Positions 1 through 9,251 of a DNA stretch of 64,000 bases are shown piece after piece. The stretch's first letter is position 1; every line of letters starts with the position of its first letter. Where the stretch lies: the NCBI GenBank assembly GCA_963668605.1, contig OY764903.1:5704001-5768000 (forward strand), read 5' to 3'. Below the pieces are notes generated by a model, which saw only the letters and a program-made list of their open reading frames with translations, was not told where the DNA came from and searched no databases. The position numbers were made by a program, and so were the translations under genes. Source of the stretch: G963668605 sp963668605 (GTDB taxonomy: Bacteria; Acidobacteriota; Terriglobia; Bryobacterales; Bryobacteraceae).

Positions 1-69
1 CAGTCCTCGCAAGTCGATAATCATAGCAAGGCTGAGGCGGGCAACGTGAGCCGGTGTTTAGCCAGATGT

Positions 70-516
70 CTAGCTTAGCTTCGCTTTGACCTTCTCGCTC
101 AGCGACCTTCCATCAATGCGTTTGCCGGCGAGCTTCGTCTTGACGGCGTTCATCACCTGGCCCATCTGCTTGGCCGTCGTGGCGCCCGTTTCCGCCATGG
201 CCTCGGCGATCGCGCTTTGCAGTTCCTCCTCAGTGGCGCTGGCGGGCATGTAGGTTTCGATCATTTTCGCCTCTGCCTCCTCCTTTTCCGCCTGCTCGGC
301 GCGGCCGCCTTTGCGGAACATGTCGGCCGACTCGTGGCGCTGCTTGATAAGCGAGCTTAGGATCTGCATTTCGGCGGCTTCATCCAGCGGCTTCATTGCG
401 TCGATCTCATGTTTTTTCAAAGCCGTCTTCATCATTCGCAAGGTGCTGAGGCGAACCTCATCTCTGGCCTTCATGGCCTGCACCATTTCTTTTTGCACCT
501 GGTCGAGTAGTGGCAT
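70..516 (-). CDS. yqeY: GatB/YqeY domain protein
   Basis: This 148-residue protein matches the stand-alone GatB/YqeY family in length and pattern: an N-terminal helical half (residues 1-60, with the family-like stretch LSTLRMMKTALK) and a C-terminal half carrying GATTAKQMGQVM and KLAGKRIDGRSLS. The family shares its fold with the tail of the GatB subunit of the tRNA amidotransferase and is thought to bind tRNA, but the role of free YqeY proteins is not settled. It is transcribed away from the propionate block. A short unassigned stretch (1-69) lies downstream. The start is the ATG at 516. Identification is by family pattern only. Confidence 0.88.
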   Translation of the reverse strand: MPLLDQVQKEMVQAMKARDEVRLSTLRMMKTALKKHEIDAMKPLDEAAEMQILSSLIKQRHESADMFRKGGRAEQAEKEEAEAKMIETYMPASATEEELQSAIAEAMAETGATTAKQMGQVMNAVKTKLAGKRIDGRSLSEKVKAKLS

Positions 517-681
517 AACGTCTTAGATTCTAGCGGATTCTCTAGGTTACGATTAAGTCAGGATTAGACCGACGCAGAATTGGCCGGACGGCAATGGCGT
601 GAGCTTTGCGGCTGGAAGTCGTTGAATTATACCACAACATTGAGCTCCGCAGGCCTCCAACACGCCCTCGATATTAGGACC

Positions 682-746
682 TATAATACTAATAGAGTTT
701 TCATACAAAGTTATCTTTTTAGAAGGACCAACCAAAGGGAGGTACC
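682..746 (+). promoter_or_regulatory. Candidate promoter and ribosome binding site of the propionate block
   Basis: A perfect TATAAT lies at 682-687 in an AT-rich stretch between divergent genes, and a strong Shine-Dalgarno AAAGGGAGG at 734-742 sits just before the ATG at 747. I see no good -35 hexamer at 16-18 nt upstream, so the promoter may need an activator. The leader would be about 50 nt. All eight following genes run the same way with short gaps, so this is the likeliest main promoter for them. Confidence 0.5.
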
Positions 747-2273
747 ATGGCTGAGCGCACCGTCCAAGTCACGGAGCTCATTCTTCGCGACGCACACCAG
801 AGTTTGATGGCCACGCGCATGTCGACCGAGGAGATGATCCCGGCCTGTGAAGATCTCGACAATGCGGGTTACTGGTCGATCGAGTGCTGGGGTGGAGCAA
901 CGTTTGACGCCTGCATACGATTTTTGAACGAAGATCCCTGGGAACGGCTGCGGACATTCCGCAAGCTGATGCCCAAGTCCCGGCTACAGATGCTGTTGCG
1001 GGGGCAGAACATTCTTGGATACCGCCACTACGAAGACGGAGTGGTGGAGCGTTTTGTGGCGAAGGCGGCCGAGAACGGCATGGACGTCTTCCGCGTTTTC
1101 GACGCACTTAACGACATCCGCAATCTTAGAACGGCCCTGAAGGCGGTCCGGAACTCCGGCAAGCACGCACAGGGCACGATCTGCTACACGATCAGTCCGG
1201 AACACACCGTGAAGGACTTTGTCGAGATGGCCGAGCAGCTTATCGATATGGGTTGCCATTCGATCTGCATCAAGGACATGGCCGGGTTGCTCAAACCCGC
1301 GGCGGCCTACGAGCTTGTGAAGGGAATCAAGCAGGCCTGCGGCGAAGAGACGCTGGTGCATCTACATGCGCACGCCACCACGGGCGTAACGCTCGTCAGC
1401 CTGATGAAGGCGATTGAAGCCGGCTGCGACATCGTGGACACGGCCGTCAGCAGCATGAGTCTCGGACCGGGCCACAACCCGACCGAAGCGCTGATTGAGA
1501 TGCTTGAAGGCACAGGCTACAGGACGAACCTCGACTTGAACCGTGTGCTGAAGATAAAGGATTATTTCGACGGCATTCGACCGCGCTACGCCGAGTTCCT
1601 CACAAACTTTACCGGTGTGGAAGCGCAGATCTTCACCAGTCAGATTCCGGGCGGCATGATCTCTAACATGGAGAGCCAGCTCAAGCAGCAGGGTGCGGGC
1701 GACAAGGTCCGCGAGGTACTCGAAGAGGTACCGCGAGTTCGTAAGGACGCCGGCTATCCGCCACTGGTCACGCCCTCCAGCCAGATTGTGGGCACGCAGG
1801 CTGTGTTCAACGTGCTGATGGGGCGATACAAAGTGGTGACAGGCGAGTTCGCCGACCTGATGCTGGGCTACTACGGCAAGACGCTGGGAGTGAAGAGCCA
1901 GGAAGTGGTGAAACGTTGCGTCCAGCACGCTAAGAAAGATCCGATTTCGTGCCGTCCGGCCGACCTGCTGAAGCCGGAATGGGACAGGCTACGCGCCGAA
2001 GCGATCGCGGTGAAGGGCTGCAACGGCACCGACGAGGATGTGCTCAGTTACGCCATGTTCCCACCTGTGGCCACGAAGTTTTTCGCCACGCGTCAGGAAG
2101 GCCCCAAGAACCTGGGCAAGGATCCGGCCAAGGTGAAGGCAGAAGCGGCGGCGGCAGCGGTGAAAGCGGCCAAGCCAGCCAGCAGCGGACCGGGGCAGCT
2201 TAGCGAGCCGGTCAATTACCGGGTAACGGTCGGCGGCAAGTCGCATAGCGTGACTGTGGCCCCGGCCGAGTAG
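747..2273 (+). CDS. Transcarboxylase 5S-like carboxyltransferase subunit
   Basis: The 508-residue protein has the pyruvate carboxylase / oxaloacetate decarboxylase alpha carboxyltransferase barrel. Visible metal-site and active-site elements are RDAHQS near residue 14, IKDMAGL near 173 (the lysine expected to be carbamylated) and HLHAHATTG near 205. It moves a carboxyl group between oxaloacetate/pyruvate and a biotin carrier. The region after residue 300 matches the conserved C-terminal domain of 5S-type proteins, and an Ala/Lys-rich linker precedes a short tail that resembles the start of a biotinyl domain. With the 12S-like and biotin-carrier genes that follow, it fits methylmalonyl-CoA carboxyltransferase (transcarboxylase) 5S better than a sodium-pumping decarboxylase, because no membrane beta subunit gene is present nearby. 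Confidence 0.85.
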   Translation: MAERTVQVTELILRDAHQSLMATRMSTEEMIPACEDLDNAGYWSIECWGGATFDACIRFLNEDPWERLRTFRKLMPKSRLQMLLRGQNILGYRHYEDGVVERFVAKAAENGMDVFRVFDALNDIRNLRTALKAVRNSGKHAQGTICYTISPEHTVKDFVEMAEQLIDMGCHSICIKDMAGLLKPAAAYELVKGIKQACGEETLVHLHAHATTGVTLVSLMKAIEAGCDIVDTAVSSMSLGPGHNPTEALIEMLEGTGYRTNLDLNRVLKIKDYFDGIRPRYAEFLTNFTGVEAQIFTSQIPGGMISNMESQLKQQGAGDKVREVLEEVPRVRKDAGYPPLVTPSSQIVGTQAVFNVLMGRYKVVTGEFADLMLGYYGKTLGVKSQEVVKRCVQHAKKDPISCRPADLLKPEWDRLRAEAIAVKGCNGTDEDVLSYAMFPPVATKFFATRQEGPKNLGKDPAKVKAEAAAAAVKAAKPASSGPGQLSEPVNYRVTVGGKSHSVTVAPAE

Positions 2274-2321
2274 TTTTCTTCTCGGGATTTGAGATAGAAA
2301 TCCAGTGCATGTATCCTCAGC

Positions 2322-2340
2322 GCGCCGCCGGGTGCGGCGC
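2322..2340 (+). other. GC-rich stem-loop between 5S-like and 12S-like genes
   Basis: GCGCCGC at 2322-2328 pairs with GCGGCGC at 2334-2340 around a 5-nt loop. It lies 14 nt before the 12S-like start and has no T-run, so it is not an ordinary terminator. It may affect mRNA stability or subunit dosage. The next gene has only a weak ribosome binding site, so the structure could matter for its translation. Confidence 0.45.
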
Positions 2341-2354
2341 ACGGCTAAAACACA

Positions 2355-3899
2355 ATGGCAATAGAAGAAAGAATCAAAGAACTCGAAAAGAAACGCAGCC
2401 ACCTAATAAATGGCGGCGGCAAAGACAAACTGGAGAAGCATCGTAAGAGCGGGAAACTCACGGCCCGGGATCGCGTCGAGAAGTTGGTGGACGCGGGCAG
2501 CTTCCAGGAAGTGGGCCTGTTCGCGCAGCACCGCGCGACGCAGTTCGGAATGGCGGGCAAAGAACTCGCGGCCGATGGCGTTGTGACCGGTGCCGCCACC
2601 GTGGACGGACGCCTTGTCCACTTGGCCAGCCAGGACTTCACGACGGGCGGCGGCGCTGTGGGCGAAGTCCACGCCGCCAAGGTTGTTGAGATGATGCAGA
2701 TGTCACTCAAAACCGGCTCACCGTTCGTGTTGATTAACGATTCGGGCGGGGCGCGCGTGCAGGAAGGCATCGACGCGCTAAGCGGCTATGCACGGATCTT
2801 CTACCACAACACGATGCTTTCGGGCGCGGTGCCCCAGATCTCGCTGATCTGCGGTCCGTGCGCCGGCGGTGCGGCGTACAGCCCGGCGCTGACCGACTTC
2901 ATCATCCAAACCAAGGCCGCGCAGATGTTCATCACCGGTCCGTCGGTGATTAAGCAGGTGACCGGCGAGGTGGTGACGGGCGATCAGTTGGGCGGCCCCG
3001 GTGCACAGATGAACCACTCTGGCGTGATTCACTTCGTGGCCGAGAACGACGCAGACGCCGTCTACACCTGCAAGCGCCTGTTGAGCTTCCTTCCTTCGAA
3101 TAACCTGGAGGATCCGCCGCGCATGCCGTTCGACCAGGCGCTGGAAAGCGACCCGGCGTTGAACGACATGATTCCGCTCGATGGCAAAAAAGGCTACGAC
3201 ATGCGCAACGTGATTGTGCGCGTGCTCGATAACTCCGACTTTCTGGAAGTGCAGCCGACCTACGCGCAAAACATCATTGTTGGATTCGGCCGCATCGCTG
3301 GACGGCCGGTGGGCGTGATCGCGAATCAGCCGGCCGTGATGGCGGGCGCGATCGATATTAACGCTTCCGACAAGTCATCGCGCTTCATCCGCTTCTGCAA
3401 CGCGTTCAACATTCCGCTGCTCACGTTTGTGGATGTGCCGGGCTTTATGCCGGGCGTGCAGCAGGAATACGGCGGCATCATCCGCCACGGCGCGAAGATG
3501 CTCTTCGCGTACTCAGCGGCGACGGTTCCGAAGATCACCATCATCGTGCGCAAGGCCTACGGCGGGGCGTACATCGCGATGTGTTCCAAGGATCTGGGCG
3601 CCGACCGCACGATCGCCTGGCCCACCGCCGAAGTCGCCGTGATGGGCGCCGAGGGCGCGGCCGAAATCGTATTCCGCAAGGAAATCAGCGAAGCCGAAGA
3701 CAAGGTCGCCAAGCGCAAAGAGATGATCGAGATGTACCGCAAGGCGTTTTCGACGCCTTTTGTCGCCGGCGCGCGCCGCCTGGTGGACGACATCATCGCA
3801 CCCGCCGACACCCGCAAGTATGTGGCCCAGGCGCTCGAAACGCTGCACGCCAAGCGTGAACTTCGCCCGCCGAAGAAACACGGCCTGATCCCGCTCTAA
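2355..3899 (+). CDS. Acyl-CoA carboxyltransferase (12S / propionyl-CoA carboxylase beta type)
   Basis: This 514-residue crotonase-fold protein belongs to the acyl-CoA carboxylase beta / methylmalonyl-CoA decarboxylase alpha family. The N-terminal half has the family signatures DFTTGGGAVGE, NDSGGARVQEGI and GPCAGGAAYSPALTDF. The C-terminal half has TFVDVPGFMPG, HGAKMLFAYS and RKAYGGAYIAM, the oxyanion-hole glycines and CoA-binding segments. The length is normal for the family. It would carry carboxyl groups between biotin and propionyl-CoA/methylmalonyl-CoA. The 5S-like gene upstream and the biotin carrier downstream argue for a transcarboxylase 12S subunit. A biotin-carboxylase-dependent propionyl-CoA carboxylase cannot be excluded, since a biotin carboxylase could be encoded elsewhere. 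Confidence 0.9.
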   Translation: MAIEERIKELEKKRSHLINGGGKDKLEKHRKSGKLTARDRVEKLVDAGSFQEVGLFAQHRATQFGMAGKELAADGVVTGAATVDGRLVHLASQDFTTGGGAVGEVHAAKVVEMMQMSLKTGSPFVLINDSGGARVQEGIDALSGYARIFYHNTMLSGAVPQISLICGPCAGGAAYSPALTDFIIQTKAAQMFITGPSVIKQVTGEVVTGDQLGGPGAQMNHSGVIHFVAENDADAVYTCKRLLSFLPSNNLEDPPRMPFDQALESDPALNDMIPLDGKKGYDMRNVIVRVLDNSDFLEVQPTYAQNIIVGFGRIAGRPVGVIANQPAVMAGAIDINASDKSSRFIRFCNAFNIPLLTFVDVPGFMPGVQQEYGGIIRHGAKMLFAYSAATVPKITIIVRKAYGGAYIAMCSKDLGADRTIAWPTAEVAVMGAEGAAEIVFRKEISEAEDKVAKRKEMIEMYRKAFSTPFVAGARRLVDDIIAPADTRKYVAQALETLHAKRELRPPKKHGLIPL

Positions 3900-3933
3900 G
3901 AAGCGTGAGAACACAGGAGATGAAACAAACGGC

Positions 3934-4350
3934 ATGGAGGAACTAGCCTTGGGACCCGCATTACTAATACTGCCTCTTTCGATCCTGGCGGGCTATCTCG
4001 CCGGGAAATTCTCGTCGCGCGAGTCCGTGCGCCGGGAGATCGATGAAATCAAAGCGATGGTAGCCGGCCAGCAGGCGCGCAGTGCGCCTGAGCCGGCGCC
4101 CGCCACCCCGCCTGCGGCCGCCGCGGCGGTTCCGCCTCCGGCGCCTGTAGTCATGGAAGCGGCGGCGCCCGCGGACGAAGTTAGCCCTGAAATCCTGATG
4201 GTGCTTTCGGCCGCGGTCGCCGCGTTTCTCGGCAAGAAGGCGCGGATTCGCGGCGCCCGCATGCTGCTCCCGATCGACGCAAACGCCTGGGCGCAACAGG
4301 GCCGTGTTTTCGTGCAGGCATCGCATAACCTGCCGCACCGGGCGCGTTAG
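3934..4350 (+). CDS. OadG/MmdD-like small membrane subunit
   Basis: The 138-residue protein starts with one predicted membrane helix (about residues 6-24, rich in Leu, Ile, Ala and Gly), then a short charged segment, an Ala/Pro-rich linker (residues 50-85) and a conserved-looking C-terminal piece: SPEILMVLSAAVAAFLG followed by RIRGARML. This layout is that of OadG/MmdD small subunits of sodium-pumping decarboxylases, where the helix anchors the complex and the tail binds the carboxyltransferase. Its place between the 12S-like and biotin genes is the same as mmdD in decarboxylase operons. A soluble transcarboxylase would not need it, so it is an odd component here. Function is inferred from layout and position. 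Confidence 0.6.
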   Translation: MEELALGPALLILPLSILAGYLAGKFSSRESVRREIDEIKAMVAGQQARSAPEPAPATPPAAAAAVPPPAPVVMEAAAPADEVSPEILMVLSAAVAAFLGKKARIRGARMLLPIDANAWAQQGRVFVQASHNLPHRAR

Positions 4351-4379
4351 CCGGGAAACAAATTCATAAGGAGTCGATT

Positions 4380-4778
4380 TTGAAACTCAATATTACTGTA
4401 GATGGCAAATCCTACGAAGTAGAAGTGGAAGTATCCGAAGACGATCGGGCGTCGTCGCCCAGCCCTATGCCCTACTACCCCGCTTCGCCCACGTTGGTTC
4501 CGTCGGCTCCAGTGCCGGTGCCCCTCGCGGCCGGCGGCGCCGCCGGCGCTCCCGTGGCGGATGAGAGCAAGGTCTGCCGCAGCCCGATCGCGGGCGTCGT
4601 CGCGAGCGTCAGTGCACAGGTCGGACAGCAGATTCAGGTCAACGACCCGATCCTGGTGCTGGAAGCCATGAAAATGGAGACCAACATCACCGCACCCGCG
4701 CCCGGCAAAGTCAAGGCGATCAACGTCGCGGTTGGCGACGGAGTGCAGGCTGGCCAGGTTCTGGTCGAGTTCGAATAG
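4380..4778 (+). CDS. Biotin carboxyl carrier protein (1.3S type)
   Basis: A 132-residue biotinyl-domain protein. The biotinylation motif EAMKMETN lies near residues 97-104, with the lysine expected to be biotinylated by BirA. It is followed by the usual hammerhead end (GKVKAINVAVGDGVQAGQVLVEFE). The N-terminal residues 1-20 form the short strand segment seen in 1.3S and glutaconyl/oxaloacetate decarboxylase carriers, joined by a Pro/Ala/Gly linker. The start is TTG at 4380, supported by AAGGAG at 4368-4373; no ATG is well placed. It shuttles carboxyl groups between the 5S-like and 12S-like subunits encoded just upstream. Confidence 0.9.
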   Translation: MKLNITVDGKSYEVEVEVSEDDRASSPSPMPYYPASPTLVPSAPVPVPLAAGGAAGAPVADESKVCRSPIAGVVASVSAQVGQQIQVNDPILVLEAMKMETNITAPAPGKVKAINVAVGDGVQAGQVLVEFE

Positions 4779-4871
4779 TTCCAACACGAGCCCGCTTCCC
4801 AACTGCCGGCGCGGGATGCGGGCTATCTCCATTTTTTCTCCTGCGCCGGCCAGAGAAGAAAGGCTTACTAT

Positions 4872-5357
4872 ATGTCTCAGGAAGAACTGGCAAACGTTCC
4901 CGGCTTTCTGTTCGTCGATCACGTCGCGATAGCCGTGAAACAGGGCGAATTGGATGCACAGGTGAAGGCGTACGGGCTGCTCGGGTTTAAGGAGATCCAC
5001 CGCGAAGAGGTTCTCGGCGGCGATCAGGTGCGCGAAGCGTTGCTTCAAATTGGCGGCGGCCCGAATCTGATCCAGTTGCTGGAACCGCTCAGCCCGGAAT
5101 CGCCCGTGCAGAAATTGATCGAAAGAAACGGCGGACGCGGCGGGTTCGCCCACATGGCCTTCCGCGTGAAGAACGCGCAGGCGGCCTTCGACTATATGAA
5201 GGAGACCGGCTTCACGTTGATCGACAAGGCCCCGCGCAAAGGTTCGCGCGGCACAACGGTTTTCTTTGTCCACCCCAAGTCCCGGCAGGACACGCCCTTT
5301 GGCATGTTGCTGGAAATTGTGGAAGATCCGAGCGAGGCGTACGCGAACCATGAGTGA
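4872..5357 (+). CDS. mce: Methylmalonyl-CoA epimerase
   Basis: The 161-residue protein has two glyoxalase/VOC half-modules. FVDHVAIAVK near residue 14 carries the first metal-ligand histidine, GGFAHMAFRV near residue 95 carries the second, and MLLEIVED at the end carries the glutamate. It interconverts (S)- and (R)-methylmalonyl-CoA, linking transcarboxylase to the B12-dependent mutase. It is a little longer than the 130-150 residues typical of the family because of extra residues at the N-terminus. Its last 8 nt overlap the mutase small-subunit start (ATGAGTGA at 5350-5357), so translation is probably coupled. Confidence 0.9.
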   Translation: MSQEELANVPGFLFVDHVAIAVKQGELDAQVKAYGLLGFKEIHREEVLGGDQVREALLQIGGGPNLIQLLEPLSPESPVQKLIERNGGRGGFAHMAFRVKNAQAAFDYMKETGFTLIDKAPRKGSRGTTVFFVHPKSRQDTPFGMLLEIVEDPSEAYANHE

Positions 5358-7098
5358 GAAAGAAACAAGACTCCTGGCGGAGTTTCCCCCGGTTTCGACG
5401 GAGGCGTGGGAAGCGGCGATCCAGAAGGACCTGAAGGGCGCCGATTATACAAAGCGGCTGCACTGGCAGACGGACGAGGGCATCACTGTCAAGCCGTACT
5501 ACCGCTCCGAGGATTTGCGAGGCCGCGAATTTCTGGGCACGGCTCCGGGCCAGTTCCCCTACACGCGCGGCACGAACGCATCGGCAAACTGGAAGATCCG
5601 CGAAGAGGTAGAGGTTGCCGGTATCGCCGAGGCCAACCAGAGCGCACGCCGCGCGATCGCCAAAGGCGCCGATGAGATCGCATTCGTAGGCGTGAAGGCT
5701 GATGCGGATCTGCCGGCGCTGCTCGCGGGTTTGAGTGGAGTGGCCGTGCATTTTATCGCCGGCGCCGAGGCTCCCGCACTGTTGCCGCGCCTGATTGAGC
5801 ATATGAAGCAGAGTCCGCTGTGCGGCTCCATCGATTACGATCCGCTCGCCAATCCGGCAGCGGCTGTCGTCTTCGCACTCGCCGTACCCGATGGCTTCCG
5901 GCCCTTTGGGATCGACGGCGGCCGTTTCCACGAAGCGGGCGGAACCGCGGTGCAGGAACTTGGCTTCGCTCTTGCGGCGGGCGTCGAAGCGCTAGCCGCG
6001 CTGGACAGCGCGGGCTTGAACGCCGGCGTCGCGGCGGCGAAGATGTTCTTCACGTACACGGTGGGTTCGAATTATTTCTTCGAGATCGCGAAGTTTCGCG
6101 CCGCGCGGCTGTTGTGGGCGCGGGCCGTCAGCAGTTTCCAGCCCGCCAATGTGGAGTCGGCGAAAGCCGTAATTTACGCGCGCACTGCGCGTTGGAACAA
6201 GACAATCTACGACCCCTACGTCAACATGCTGCGCACGAGCACGGAAGCGATGTCAGCGGCGCTGGGCGGCGTGGATTCGCTCGCCGTGGGCTGCTTCAAC
6301 GAGGCCTACCAGGCGCCGGACGAGTTCAGTAAGCACCTGGCGCGCAATACCCAGATCATCTTGAAGCAGGAGGCCTGGCTCGATCGCGTTACCGATCCCG
6401 CCGCGGGCTCCTATTACATCGAAGTGCTCACGGACTCGCTGGCGCGTGAAGCCTGGAAAGCATTCCAGGAAGTAGAAGCGGCAGGCGGCTTCCGTAAGGC
6501 AGAAGCACTGATGACCGCGCAGGTGGATAAAGCCCGAACGGCCAAAGAGGCGGCCATCGCGGCCCGGCGCAGATCCATTCTGGGCACGAACCAGTATCCG
6601 AACCTCAAGGAGAAAATGCTTCCGGAGATCAAGCGCAGCGCGCCCAAGGGTGCGCCGAAACGCGGCGCGGAAGTCTTCGAGTCGATTCGCCTGCGCACGG
6701 AGCGCCATGCGGCCGCCGGCGGAAAGACGCCCGTGTTCCTGCTGGCCGAGATCGGCAACCTGAAGATGCGCAAAGCGCGCTCGGGATTCGTTACCAACTT
6801 TTTCGGATCCGGCGGCTTCACGCTTGTCACGCGCAGTTTCGCTGACGCGGACCAGGCGGCGCAAGCGGCCGCCGAATTGAAGGCGGATGCCGTTGTGCTG
6901 TGCAGCTCCGATGAAGAGTACACGGCGCTTGCGGGCCCGCTGTGCGCCAAGCTCAGCGTTCCAGTCGTCGTCGCCGGTTACCCGAAGGACGCGATCGAAC
7001 AGTTGAAAAAGGACGGCGTGGTGGACTTCGTTCACGTTCGCAGCAATGCCGCCGAAATGCTCACCTCCTGGCAGCAAAAACTGGGGGTGAAAGAGTAA
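5350..7098 (+). CDS. mutA: Methylmalonyl-CoA mutase small (beta) subunit
   Basis: 582 residues if translation starts at the ATG overlapping the epimerase stop codon; longer upstream readings would run through the epimerase gene and are unlikely. The N-terminal mutase barrel is visible (PYYRSEDL, GTAPGQFPYTRGTNAS, the FFTYTVGSNYFFEIAKFRAARLLWA region, and DPAAGSYYIE). The C-terminal Rossmann-like part lacks the cobalamin-binding DxHxxG motif, as expected of the non-catalytic subunit of heterodimeric mutases. It pairs with MutB encoded 4 nt downstream. The product takes part in (R)-methylmalonyl-CoA to succinyl-CoA conversion. The length is slightly below the 600-640 residues common for MutA. 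Confidence 0.9.
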   Translation: MSEKETRLLAEFPPVSTEAWEAAIQKDLKGADYTKRLHWQTDEGITVKPYYRSEDLRGREFLGTAPGQFPYTRGTNASANWKIREEVEVAGIAEANQSARRAIAKGADEIAFVGVKADADLPALLAGLSGVAVHFIAGAEAPALLPRLIEHMKQSPLCGSIDYDPLANPAAAVVFALAVPDGFRPFGIDGGRFHEAGGTAVQELGFALAAGVEALAALDSAGLNAGVAAAKMFFTYTVGSNYFFEIAKFRAARLLWARAVSSFQPANVESAKAVIYARTARWNKTIYDPYVNMLRTSTEAMSAALGGVDSLAVGCFNEAYQAPDEFSKHLARNTQIILKQEAWLDRVTDPAAGSYYIEVLTDSLAREAWKAFQEVEAAGGFRKAEALMTAQVDKARTAKEAAIAARRRSILGTNQYPNLKEKMLPEIKRSAPKGAPKRGAEVFESIRLRTERHAAAGGKTPVFLLAEIGNLKMRKARSGFVTNFFGSGGFTLVTRSFADADQAAQAAAELKADAVVLCSSDEEYTALAGPLCAKLSVPVVVAGYPKDAIEQLKKDGVVDFVHVRSNAAEMLTSWQQKLGVKE

Positions 7099-7102
7099 CG
7101 CC

Positions 7103-9226
7103 ATGCGCCCAGACTTTACAAAAATTGAGTACAAACCCGATGTGCAGCCCGCGGCGGTAAAGCCGCAAGGCGGCGATTGGCTCGCGCCGGAGCACATCAC
7201 GATTCAGCCGTATTACTCCAAAGATGTACTGCTTGAGCTGGAGCACCTGGAGTACGCCGCGGGTCTGCCGCCGTATCTGCGCGGTCCCTACTCGACGATG
7301 TACGCCATGCAGCCGTGGACAGTTCGTCAGTACGCCGGATTTTCCACCGCGGAGGAATCGAACGCGTTCTACCGCCGCAATCTTGCCGCCGGGCAAAAGG
7401 GCCTCTCTGTGGCCTTCGATCTGGCGACGCATCGCGGCTACGATTCCGACCACGAACGCGTCACCGGCGACGTCGGCAAAGCCGGCGTGGCGATCGATTC
7501 GATCCTCGACATGAAGACGCTCTTCGATCAGATCCCGCTGGATCAGATGTCGGTGTCGATGACGATGAACGGCGCGGTGCTGCCGATCATGGCGTTTTAC
7601 ATTGTCGCGGCCGAAGAGCAAGGCGTCCCCACGCAGAAGCTCAGCGGAACTATTCAGAACGACATTCTGAAAGAGTTCATGGTCCGTAACACGTACATCT
7701 ATCCGCCGGATGCGAGCATGAAGATCATCGGCGACATCTTCCGGTACTGCTCCGAGAATATGCCGAAGTTCAACTGCATCAGCATCAGCGGCTATCACAT
7801 GCAGGAAGCCGGCGCGACCGCCGACATCGAGCTCGCCTACACGCTCGCCGATGGTCTGGAGTATTTGCGTACGGGCATCAAGTCCGGCCTCAGCGTGGAT
7901 GAGTTCGCGCCGCGCCTGTCGTTCTTCTGGGACATCGGCATGAACCACTTCATGGAGATTGCCAAGATGCGCGCCGCCCGTCTGCTGTGGGCTAAGTTGG
8001 TGGCGCAATTCAACCCGAAGAACCCGAAGTCGATGGCGCTGCGCACGCACTCGCAGACCTCGGGCTGGAGCCTGACGGCACAGGACCCGTTTAACAACGT
8101 GGTGCGCACGTGCGTCGAGGCAATGGCGGCGGCGCAAGGCCACACGCAGTCACTGCACACGAATGCGCTCGATGAGGCTCTGGCGCTTCCGACGGACTTT
8201 TCCGCGCGCATCGCACGCAACACGCAGATCTACATCCAGGAAGAGACCGGCATCACGCATGTCGTCGATCCGTGGGGCGGTTCCTACTACGTCGAAAAAC
8301 TGACGCACGACTTGATGCATCGCGCCTGGGAACTGATCGAAGAAGTAGAAGCGCTGGGCGGCATGGCCAAGGCCATCGAGACCGGACTTCCGAAGATGCG
8401 CATCGAAGAGGCGGCCGCACGCAAGCAGGCGCGCATCGATGCCAACAAAGACATCATCGTTGGGGTCAACGCATACCGGCTCGAGAAGGAGCCGCCCATC
8501 GACGTTCTGGAAGTTGATAACACGGCGGTGCGCATCGCGCAGTTGAAGCGCCTCGAAGAGCTCAAGAAGAATCGCAACGCGGCCGAAGTGCAAGCGGCGT
8601 TGAATGCGCTGACGGCGTGTGCGGAAGGCGGCGAGGGTAACCTGTTGGCGCTCGCCGTGGATGCGGCCCGCAAGCGCGCGACGCTGGGCGAAATCTCTGC
8701 CGCGCTCGAAAAGAAATTCGGGCGCTATCAGGCCGTGATCCGCTCCATTTCCGGCGTCTATTCGGCGGAAAACTCGACGGACGAGAAGTTCGAGAAGGCC
8801 CGCAAGATGGCCGACGAGTTCGCGAAGCAGGAAGGTCGCCGTCCGCGCGTTCTGGTTGCCAAGATGGGCCAGGATGGCCACGACCGCGGCGCAAAAGTGG
8901 TGTCTACCGCGTTCGCCGATCTCGGTTTCGACGTTGACATCGGTCCGCTCTTCCAGACGCCGAAAGAAGTCGCGCGCCACGCCGTGGAAAACGACGTTCA
9001 CGTTGTGGGCGTCTCTTCGCTGGCGGCCGGACACAAGACTCTGGTCCCCGAATTGATCGCCGAGCTGAAAGCGCTGGGCCGCGAGGATATCCTGGTAACT
9101 GTGGGCGGCGTAATTCCGCCGCAGGATTACAAGTTCCTTTACGACGCCGGAGCGGCTGGCGTGTACGGACCGGGTACGGTGATTTCCGTCTGCGCTCAGC
9201 AGATACTGGAGATCCTCACGAAGTAG
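7103..9226 (+). CDS. mutB: Methylmalonyl-CoA mutase large (alpha) subunit
   Basis: The 707-residue protein carries the mutase barrel in the first ~550 residues, including YSTMYAMQPWTVRQYAGFS, FDLATHRGYDSDH and the SISGYHMQEAGA region that binds substrate. A B12-binding domain follows, with DGHDRG at residues 591-596 (H593 is the expected lower cobalt ligand), then GVSSLAAGHKT and GGVIPPQDY. It catalyses the adenosylcobalamin-dependent isomerisation of methylmalonyl-CoA and succinyl-CoA. ATG 7103 lies 4 nt after mutA. The length matches MutB proteins of heterodimeric enzymes. The family assignment is firm. Confidence 0.96.
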   Translation: MRPDFTKIEYKPDVQPAAVKPQGGDWLAPEHITIQPYYSKDVLLELEHLEYAAGLPPYLRGPYSTMYAMQPWTVRQYAGFSTAEESNAFYRRNLAAGQKGLSVAFDLATHRGYDSDHERVTGDVGKAGVAIDSILDMKTLFDQIPLDQMSVSMTMNGAVLPIMAFYIVAAEEQGVPTQKLSGTIQNDILKEFMVRNTYIYPPDASMKIIGDIFRYCSENMPKFNCISISGYHMQEAGATADIELAYTLADGLEYLRTGIKSGLSVDEFAPRLSFFWDIGMNHFMEIAKMRAARLLWAKLVAQFNPKNPKSMALRTHSQTSGWSLTAQDPFNNVVRTCVEAMAAAQGHTQSLHTNALDEALALPTDFSARIARNTQIYIQEETGITHVVDPWGGSYYVEKLTHDLMHRAWELIEEVEALGGMAKAIETGLPKMRIEEAAARKQARIDANKDIIVGVNAYRLEKEPPIDVLEVDNTAVRIAQLKRLEELKKNRNAAEVQAALNALTACAEGGEGNLLALAVDAARKRATLGEISAALEKKFGRYQAVIRSISGVYSAENSTDEKFEKARKMADEFAKQEGRRPRVLVAKMGQDGHDRGAKVVSTAFADLGFDVDIGPLFQTPKEVARHAVENDVHVVGVSSLAAGHKTLVPELIAELKALGREDILVTVGGVIPPQDYKFLYDAGAAGVYGPGTVISVCAQQILEILTK

Positions 9227-9251
9227 TTCGAGAAGTAGCTCAATTTGCTTG

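Noticed and set aside
4347..5351. Long minus-strand open reading (334 codons) over the biotin carrier and epimerase genes
   Set aside because: It lies entirely antisense to two clear genes with strong family motifs, has no family features, and is explained by high GC content.
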